From the NCBI GenBank assembly GCA_964539045.1, contig CAZIHW010000100.1:1-18046 (forward strand): a stretch of 18,046 nucleotides of DNA, given 5' to 3'. The notes beneath the pieces were generated by a model. The model saw nothing but the letters and a program-made list of their open reading frames with translations. It ran no database searches and was not told where the DNA came from. The stretch comes from UBA1227 sp964539045 (GTDB taxonomy: Bacteria > Bacillota > Clostridia > Oscillospirales > Acutalibacteraceae). The position numbers were made by a program, and so were the translations under genes. Below, piece by piece: positions 12,944-18,046 of the stretch (positions are counted from its first letter, which is position 1; every line of letters begins with the position of its first letter).

Positions 12944-14566
12944 CTAAAAACTGTGTTCGTCTGAGAGAATAGCCTCGGCACAACGGATGCCGTCAACACC
13001 TGCTGAGACTATGCCGCCTGCGTAACCGGCGCCTTCGCCGCAAGGATAAACTCCTCCGAGACAGTCGTTATTTCTGTAGCACTGGAAAAAGTCATCTCTG
13101 AGAATTCTCACGGGGGATGAACTCCTGGTTTCCGGGGCTGTCAAAACTGCATCATGCAGGGCGAAACCATGAAGCTTTTTATCCATTTGAACAATAGCGG
13201 ATGCCATAGTATCAGTAACACGCTTAGGCAGTATATCTCTTATATCCGATGGTGAAACGCCCGTAGGACAACTGGGGTTTACATTGCCCATCTTCTTTGA
13301 CGGAACGCCATTCAGGAAATCTCCCACAAGCTGACCCGGAGCTGTATAGTCTTTACCGCCGAGTTCAAATGCCTTAACTTCTATCTGCCTTTGCAACTGT
13401 ATGCCGGCAAGGGGATGTGAACTCGGAAAATCCTCCGGCTCTATACCCACGAGAAGTGCGGCATTGGAATTTTCTTTATCACGTGCATACTCGCTCATTC
13501 CGTTTACGACAACACCGCCTGTTTCACTGGAGGCAGTGACCACCGTTCCTCCCGGGCACATACAAAATGTATAGGCGCCTCTTCCGTGCTCGGGATGGCA
13601 CGCCATTTTATAGTTCGCTGCGCCGAGGGCGGGATGCCCGGCAAATTTGCCATATTGCGCTTTGTCTATCATTTCACGCGGATGTTCAATTCGTGTGCCT
13701 ACAGAGAATGCCTTTTGGATGATAGTAATTCCCTTGTTATACAGCATCTCCACGGTATCTCTCGCCGAGTGCCCTATAGCCAAAACCACGGTATCTGTTT
13801 CAAGGTCTGTCGTATGACCGTCTCTATCTTCATAAGTTATGCCATGCACGTATTTATTTGCGATTATAATATCGGTTAGTTTACATCCGAATCTTATCTC
13901 GCCGCCGAGAGATGTTATCTCTTTCCTCATATTCTTAACAACTTCTACAAGTTTATCAGTACCTATATGGGGATAATTTGAATATAGTATTTGCTCCGGC
14001 GCTCCAAAGTGAATGAATTCCGTAAATATTTTCCTTTGCCGCTTGTCTTTTATTCCGGTAGTAAGCTTACCGTCGGAAAAAGTTCCGGCGCCGCCTTCTC
14101 CGAATTGTATATTGGAGTTTGTGTTGAGTTGTCTGGTGCTCCAAAAATCATGTACGTCTTTTGTTCTTGTGTCCACATCATTTCCTCTCTCTAGGACGAT
14201 GGGGCAAAGTCCCTCTCTGGCAAGCATAAGGGCGCAGAACATGCCGGCCGGTCCGAAACCCACGACAACGGGCCTAAAATGTGACTTTCTTTTGTTCTCA
14301 ACCGGCTCATATTCGTAGAACTCTGAAACGGAAACTCTTTTGGAGTCGCAATGCTTGAGTATCCTCTCTTCGTTTCCGTCAATTTCGACGTCTACCGTAT
14401 ATATGAAGAGAACTGATTCATTTTTCTTTCTACTGTCTATAGAGCGTTTGAATACGGATATGTTCTTTATATTTTCGGGTTTAACCTTTATGATTTTGGC
14501 AGCTTGCAGCTTTAAATCATCGGGTGTGTGGTCAAGCGACATCTTTATTTCGTTTATTCGTAACAA
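12944..14566 (-). CDS. FAD-dependent oxidoreductase, COG2509 family (function unknown)
   Basis: A 540-residue uncharacterised dehydrogenase-like flavoprotein common in Clostridia. Residues 1-90 form a small alpha/beta N-terminal domain (LQAAKIIKVKPENIKNISVFKRSIDSR is split across it). FAD binding begins at VVVGFGPAGMFCALMLARE (about 98-116). Family blocks follow: NIQFGEGGAGTFSDGKLTTG, YPHIGTDKLVEVV, VLAIGHSARDT, FSVGTRIEHP, CMCPGGTVV and a closing GEGAGYAGGIVSAGVDG. The start is TTG at 14566: AAGGAGG sits seven bases upstream, while the first ATG (14542) has no ribosome site. The gene overlaps the upstream HI0933-family gene by 13 bases, so the two are co-transcribed and probably translationally coupled. 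The substrate is unknown. Confidence 0.88.
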   Translation of the reverse strand: MLRINEIKMSLDHTPDDLKLQAAKIIKVKPENIKNISVFKRSIDSRKKNESVLFIYTVDVEIDGNEERILKHCDSKRVSVSEFYEYEPVENKRKSHFRPVVVGFGPAGMFCALMLAREGLCPIVLERGNDVDTRTKDVHDFWSTRQLNTNSNIQFGEGGAGTFSDGKLTTGIKDKRQRKIFTEFIHFGAPEQILYSNYPHIGTDKLVEVVKNMRKEITSLGGEIRFGCKLTDIIIANKYVHGITYEDRDGHTTDLETDTVVLAIGHSARDTVEMLYNKGITIIQKAFSVGTRIEHPREMIDKAQYGKFAGHPALGAANYKMACHPEHGRGAYTFCMCPGGTVVTASSETGGVVVNGMSEYARDKENSNAALLVGIEPEDFPSSHPLAGIQLQRQIEVKAFELGGKDYTAPGQLVGDFLNGVPSKKMGNVNPSCPTGVSPSDIRDILPKRVTDTMASAIVQMDKKLHGFALHDAVLTAPETRSSSPVRILRDDFFQCYRNNDCLGGVYPCGEGAGYAGGIVSAGVDGIRCAEAILSDEHSF

Positions 14567-15801
14567 TCTGCCGCCTCCTTTTCTATATCAACCCCCATTT
14601 TTTGCGCGATTTCCTCCGCAACTTTTATTCCGGAACCCCATGCAAAGTGGAGATTGTACCCGCCGCAGGTTCCGTCTACGTTGAGTAATTCGCCGCATAT
14701 ATAGAGATTTTCTATATTATTTGTTTCAAGTGACTTGTCCCTTAATTCTGCCGCACCTACGCCGCCTCCGGTTACCTGAGCGTCCCTGTAGGAGTTCGTT
14801 CCGACAGCTGTAAAGGGAAGTGCCATTACATTTAGTGCAATCCTGTTCGTATCGCCGGAGGATATGTCGTATATAACTCTTGCAGCCTTTTCATTCAGCA
14901 ATCCGTAAAGTATTTCAGGCCCGAAGTTATCTCCGTATTTTTCAACCTGTCTATCCAGATATGCGTTCAAATCGGAGAGACCGAGATCCGGGGTGAAGCA
15001 TACACTGAGCTTTGGTTTTTCTCCCTTGGCCGTCATTTGCGATACCTTGCCTGACAACTGCATAGCAGGGATGCCGGAGATACCGTAATCGGTGAATTGT
15101 ATCTCACCTTCCTGGTATATGATAGGCTTTGTATCGTCATCATTTTCTTCACGCAAAAACAGTACGCCTTTTACACGGACTCCTTTTAAATCCTTGTTAT
15201 ACTTGTCAGATGTTTTTATCTGTACAAGTGCCGGATAAATGGGCTCATATCGTATGCCGAGATTTTTTAAAAGTCTGTATCCGTCTCCGTCTGTTCCATG
15301 CATCGGGGCGGCTTTTCCTCCGAGAGCCATGACACATATGTCAAAACGCATTGATTTGTTGATAATAAATTCGGAGTTATCAAATTCTAAACTTTCGACT
15401 TTATAATCTGTTTTTATTTTTACGCCTAGCCGTTTTACTTCATTTTCCAGTATTGTTCTTACACTTTCTGCGCTCATAGAGTATGGGTACAGTCTGTTTT
15501 CCTCGTCGCGCATTTTAAGTCCCAAATCCCCGAAGAAACGCATGCAATCAATAGATGAGAAGTTGTCGATAACTGTATTTATAACAGATTTGTCCCCGTT
15601 ATAGAATGTATCGTTGACTATGAAGTTTGATAGATTGCATCTTCCGTTTCCCGTGGCTAATATTTTCTTTCCCACAATCGGCAATTTTTCCATTATACAT
15701 ATATCAGCTTTTGGGACCAGGGTCTTTAACTTTACAGCGCAGCAAAGACCGGATGCACCTCCGCCGATAATGCCTATTCTGAAAGCTTTTCCGGAATCCA
15801 T
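14554..15801 (-). CDS. HI0933/YhiN/BaiN-family FAD-dependent oxidoreductase
   Basis: A 415-residue flavoprotein of the HI0933-like family. The N-terminal FAD Rossmann motif reads IGIIGGGASGLCCAVKL, followed by the family hallmark GKKILATGNGRCNLSN. Others are GGKAAPMHGTDGDGY, FTDYGISGIPAMQLSG, QVTGGGV and ICGELLNVDGTCGGYNL. Length is normal for the family (about 400-420). ATG 15801 has GGAGGT seven bases upstream. It is the first gene of a two-gene minus-strand operon with the COG2509 gene, ending at the terminator near 12900. Some relatives (BaiN) have been linked to bile acid reduction in gut clostridia, but most members, including E. coli YhiN, have no proven reaction and nothing nearby suggests bile acids. 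I would not assign a substrate. Confidence 0.9.
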   Translation of the reverse strand: MDSGKAFRIGIIGGGASGLCCAVKLKTLVPKADICIMEKLPIVGKKILATGNGRCNLSNFIVNDTFYNGDKSVINTVIDNFSSIDCMRFFGDLGLKMRDEENRLYPYSMSAESVRTILENEVKRLGVKIKTDYKVESLEFDNSEFIINKSMRFDICVMALGGKAAPMHGTDGDGYRLLKNLGIRYEPIYPALVQIKTSDKYNKDLKGVRVKGVLFLREENDDDTKPIIYQEGEIQFTDYGISGIPAMQLSGKVSQMTAKGEKPKLSVCFTPDLGLSDLNAYLDRQVEKYGDNFGPEILYGLLNEKAARVIYDISSGDTNRIALNVMALPFTAVGTNSYRDAQVTGGGVGAAELRDKSLETNNIENLYICGELLNVDGTCGGYNLHFAWGSGIKVAEEIAQKMGVDIEKEAADCYE

Positions 15802-15845
15802 TTTGAAAACCTCCGATTGAAAAAGATTGCATTAATAAAATTATT

Positions 15846-15899
15846 CTTCAAGTGTATTACAAACTTCAAGTGTATTACAAACTGTAAGTATATTACAAA
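15846..15899. repeat. Three tandem 18-bp repeats between the divergent flavoprotein and rml operons
   Basis: CTTCAAGTGTATTACAAA occurs twice identically (15846-15863 and 15864-15881), then as CTGTAAGTATATTACAAA (15882-15899). Each unit contains the near-palindrome TGTA-T-TACA and, on the minus strand, a TTGTAA sequence resembling a -35 box. The array begins 45 bases upstream of the HI0933-family start codon, overlapping its likely promoter. Confidence 0.9.
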
Positions 15900-15917
15900 A
15901 AAAGATAAAAAACAATT

Positions 15918-15947
15918 GCGGGGCAATATATGTTCTATATTACCCGC
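15918..15947. promoter_or_regulatory. Inverted repeat just upstream of the rml promoter
   Basis: GCGGG (15918-15922) and AATATA (15925-15930) pair with TATATT (15936-15941) and CCCGC (15943-15947), with a small internal bulge. It ends five bases before the -35 box of the rml promoter, so it may be an operator. It lacks a T-run and is not a convincing terminator. Confidence 0.4.
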
Positions 15948-15952
15948 CCTGT

Positions 15953-15981
15953 TTGACTAAGTTATTGATAAGTAGTAAAAT
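15953..15981 (+). promoter_or_regulatory. Promoter for the rml (dTDP-rhamnose) operon
   Basis: TTGACT (15953-15958), a 17-base spacer and TAAAAT (15976-15981). Predicted start near 15988, about 43 bases before the rmlA start codon. Confidence 0.75.
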
Positions 15982-16030
15982 GAATACCACTATTACTTTG
16001 TTTGATTTCTATTACAGGCGAGGTGTTTAT

Positions 16031-16984
16031 TTGAAAGGGATTATATTGGCCGGGGGATCCGGCACCAGATTGTATCCCCTCACAAGAGTAACAAGTAAGC
16101 AGTTGTTACCGATTTACGATAAACCGATGGTTTTTTATCCGCTGAGCATGCTCATGCTTGCGCGAATCAGGGATATACTTATCATATCTACTCCCGAGGA
16201 TACTCCGAGGTTTAAAAACTTGCTGGGTACGGGGGAACTGTTCGGTCTCAATATTCAATATGCCGTTCAGGAAGAGCCAAAGGGTCTTGCTCAGGCTTTT
16301 CTTATAGGTGAAGAATTTATCGGTGATGATAGTGTGGCTATGATTCTCGGAGACAATATATTCTACGGGAACGGATTGGGACATATACTAAGACAGGCTG
16401 CATTGACGGCGTCTGCGGAGGAAAATTCGAAGGCTACCATATTCGGTTATTACGTCGATAATCCATCTGATTTCGGTGTAATAGAATTCGATGATGATCG
16501 CAATGTAGTTTCCATAGAAGAAAAACCGGCCGAGCCTAAGTCTAACTATGCGGTTACCGGTCTTTATTTCTACGACAAGAGGGTTGTAGAGTTTGCAAAA
16601 CAAATAAAGCCCTCAGAAAGAGACGAACTCGAAATAACCGATATCAACAGCTTGTATCTGGAGGCCGGCGACCTTGAAGTGAAGCTCATGGGTCGTGGAT
16701 TTGCCTGGATGGATACCGGAACAGTTGATGCATTAAATAATGCTGCGAACTTTATAAAAACTCTCGAAGAGGGTCAGGGTATAATTATCTCTGCCCCTGA
16801 AGAGATAGCATATAATTCCAGATGGATTTCAAAGAAAACTCTGCTTGAATCTGCCAATCTTTACGGTAAGTCAAAATACGGTGATCACTTGCGCAGAGTT
16901 GCCGAGGGCAGAATTTTGTATTCTGAAAAATTCGGTGAACGTCCTATCTGGGGACGCGATGATGAGAATAGCCAGGTGTTATAA
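16031..16984 (+). CDS. rmlA: Glucose-1-phosphate thymidylyltransferase (RmlA/RfbA)
   Basis: A 317-residue cytoplasmic enzyme for the first step of dTDP-L-rhamnose synthesis: glucose-1-phosphate plus dTTP gives dTDP-glucose and pyrophosphate. Motifs: IILAGGSGTRLYPLT at the N-terminus (nucleotide binding), SKQLLPIYDKPMVFYPLS, ILGDNIFYG, IEEKP, ITDINSLYL and AWMDTGTVDAL. The start is TTG 16031: GAGGTG lies just upstream (16020-16025) and the protein then begins exactly at the family's usual MKGIILAGG. In-frame upstream starts (TTG 15953, ATG 15980) overlap the promoter. The last 20 residues (from SEKFGERPI) extend past the normal end near AEGRILY, making it slightly longer than typical (about 290-300). 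The stop overlaps rmlC by one base. The upstream monocistronic pyrophosphatase would favour this reaction, though it is not linked by operon. Confidence 0.96.
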   Translation: MKGIILAGGSGTRLYPLTRVTSKQLLPIYDKPMVFYPLSMLMLARIRDILIISTPEDTPRFKNLLGTGELFGLNIQYAVQEEPKGLAQAFLIGEEFIGDDSVAMILGDNIFYGNGLGHILRQAALTASAEENSKATIFGYYVDNPSDFGVIEFDDDRNVVSIEEKPAEPKSNYAVTGLYFYDKRVVEFAKQIKPSERDELEITDINSLYLEAGDLEVKLMGRGFAWMDTGTVDALNNAANFIKTLEEGQGIIISAPEEIAYNSRWISKKTLLESANLYGKSKYGDHLRRVAEGRILYSEKFGERPIWGRDDENSQVL

Positions 16985-17532
16985 TGATAGATGTTACTAA
17001 AACCAAGCTTGACGGAGTTTGCATAATTGAACCGCGTGTTTTCGGGGATAATAGAGGATGGTTTACGGAAACCTATTCTAAAAGGGACCTCGAAAGCAAC
17101 GGAATAAGTGTTGACTTTGTTCAGGACAATATGTCCTACAGTGCAAAGAAAGGTGTAATCAGAGGCTTGCACTTTCAAAAAGAACCCATGTGTCAGGCAA
17201 AGCTGGTTTCATGCTTAAAGGGAAAGATTTTGGATGTTGCCGTTGATTTAAGGCGTGCGTCTCCGACTTATAAGCAATGGATTTCAGTGGAACTTTCGGA
17301 AGAAAATAAGAAGCAGATTTTTATTCCTCACGGGTTCGCACATGGATTCGTTACACTTACGGATGATGTCATTATAGCTTATAAGTGTGATAATTTTTAT
17401 GCCCCCGATCATGAGGGCGGCATTCGGTTTGACGACCCCGATATAGGTGTAGATTGGGGCATAGATAATCCCATACTTTCGGAAAAGGATAGGAATTCAC
17501 CTTACCTGAAGGATATAGAACTCGATTTTTAA
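16984..17532 (+). CDS. rmlC: dTDP-4-dehydrorhamnose 3,5-epimerase (RmlC/RfbC)
   Basis: A 182-residue cupin-fold enzyme that epimerises C3 and C5 of dTDP-4-keto-6-deoxyglucose, the third step of dTDP-L-rhamnose synthesis. The family pattern is complete: DNRGWFTETYSKRDL, FVQDNMSYS, GVIRGLHFQ with catalytic His63, KLVSCLKGKILDVAVDLR, FIPHGFAHGFVTL and IRFDDPDIGVDWGI. Length is normal. The ATG overlaps the rmlA stop by one base, with AGGTG (16974-16978) just upstream inside rmlA, so the two are translationally coupled. rmlD follows after a 20-base gap. Confidence 0.96.
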   Translation: MIDVTKTKLDGVCIIEPRVFGDNRGWFTETYSKRDLESNGISVDFVQDNMSYSAKKGVIRGLHFQKEPMCQAKLVSCLKGKILDVAVDLRRASPTYKQWISVELSEENKKQIFIPHGFAHGFVTLTDDVIIAYKCDNFYAPDHEGGIRFDDPDIGVDWGIDNPILSEKDRNSPYLKDIELDF

Positions 17533-17552
17533 AATCTCAAGGAGGGCGTACC

Positions 17553-18046
17553 GTGGTTGTACTTGTTACAGGGGCTAAGGGTCAACTGGGCAGTGATGTT
17601 GTCGATGAACTTGAGTCCCGCGGATTTGATGTACTTGCGCCTACGCATGAGGAATTCGATATAACACACCAGGGAGTTATTCTCCAATGGTTTGAGCATA
17701 AGAAGATAGATGCGGTCATTCATTGTGCCGCATATACCGCCGTCGATATGGCTCAGGATGAGTATTTCAAGTGTCACAACGTGAATGCTTCAGCTACAAG
17801 ATCTTTAGCCAAGCAATGCGGCCGTCTCGAGATACCTATGATTTATATAAGCACCGACTATGTTTTCGGCGGTCAGGGTGATGTACCGTACGAGGTAAAT
17901 GACAAAAAAGGCTCAATAAACGAATATGGTTTGTCAAAACTCGCCGGGGAAGAAGCGGTTCGTTCTTTTTGCTCAAAGTACTATATAGTCAGAGTTTCGT
18001 GGCTGTTCGGAAAAAACGGCAATAACTTTGTAAAGACTATACTTAA
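17553..18046 (+). CDS. rmlD: dTDP-4-dehydrorhamnose reductase (RmlD/RfbD), N-terminal part, cut by window edge
   Basis: 164 complete codons are visible, with no stop before the window ends. The start is GTG 17553 with GGAGGG six bases upstream (17541-17546). The protein begins MVVLVTGAKGQLGSDVV, the NADPH-binding Rossmann motif of short-chain-dehydrogenase-fold RmlD. Further blocks are VIHCAAYTAVDMAQDE, NVNASATRSLAKQC, MIYISTDYVFGG, the catalytic Tyr125-x3-Lys129 (EYGLSKLAGEE) and VRVSWLFGKNGNNFV. It performs the last step, NADPH-dependent reduction to dTDP-L-rhamnose. The gene order rmlA-rmlC-rmlD is common in Firmicutes, where rmlB often follows; that gene would be to the right of this window. 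Confidence 0.94.
   Translation, partial: MVVLVTGAKGQLGSDVVDELESRGFDVLAPTHEEFDITHQGVILQWFEHKKIDAVIHCAAYTAVDMAQDEYFKCHNVNASATRSLAKQCGRLEIPMIYISTDYVFGGQGDVPYEVNDKKGSINEYGLSKLAGEEAVRSFCSKYYIVRVSWLFGKNGNNFVKTIL

Noticed and set aside
14554..15801. Bile-acid reductase (BaiN) function for the HI0933-family gene
   Set aside because: The family is widespread in bacteria with no bile acid metabolism and no other bai-type gene is present; only a family-level name is justified.
15953..16030. Longer rmlA starting at TTG 15953 or ATG 15980
   Set aside because: Both would overlap the predicted promoter and lack a ribosome site; the family start MKGIILAGG matches TTG 16031 with GAGGTG upstream.

Overview
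The window looks like a chromosomal segment of a spore-forming, low-to-moderate GC Firmicute, most likely a Clostridia member of the Lachnospiraceae type. Four things point there: an alpha/beta-type small acid-soluble spore protein, a CBS-domain family II pyrophosphatase, clostridial flavoprotein families (COG2509 and HI0933/BaiN-like), and strong GGAGG ribosome sites with frequent GTG and TTG starts. No phage, IS element, CRISPR array, rRNA or tRNA gene was seen. No gene-free stretch exceeds 300 bases; the longest, at about 230 bases, lies between the HI0933-family gene and rmlA.

Layout. (1) 1-846: C-terminal end of a Pro/Ala/Glu-rich protein built from three tandem-repeat families, closed by a palindromic bidirectional terminator. 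(2) 960-2402, minus strand: a GntR/HutC-type and a TetR-type regulator. (3) 2501-7786, plus strand: an operon divergent from tetR, with a near-consensus promoter and an inverted-repeat operator candidate at its transcription start. It encodes a BON-FAD-[2Fe-2S] GlpA-like protein, a GlpB-like flavoprotein, a DUF1667 Cys-rich protein and a homologue of alkylglycerone-phosphate synthase (AGPS). (4) 7857-11054: two convergent CDP-glycerol glycerophosphotransferase-family genes sharing one terminator. (5) 11159-12487: Mn-type inorganic pyrophosphatase. (6) 12590-12781: spore protein. (7) 12944-15801, minus strand: two overlapping flavoprotein genes. (8) 15953 to the right edge: rmlA-rmlC-rmlD, the dTDP-L-rhamnose pathway, with rmlD cut by the window edge.

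How the genes may work together. Region 3 is the most interesting. The AGPS homologue keeps every AGPS active-site residue I can align: His225, Arg345, Tyr481 and the triple His 521-523. Its operon partners resemble a three-subunit glycerol-3-phosphate dehydrogenase, but the large subunit carries an N-terminal BON (phospholipid-binding-like) domain and a hydrophobic insertion. This suggests, as inference only, a membrane-surface route for glycerol ether lipids (alkyl-DHAP formation and reduction), different from the PlsA/PlsR plasmalogen route known in clostridia. The glycerophosphotransferases and Rml enzymes add a cell-envelope theme (teichoic-acid-like polymers and rhamnose glycans), although they are separate transcription units.

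Limits: all calls come from reading motifs and comparing with remembered family features. No database search, structure prediction or folding program was run.
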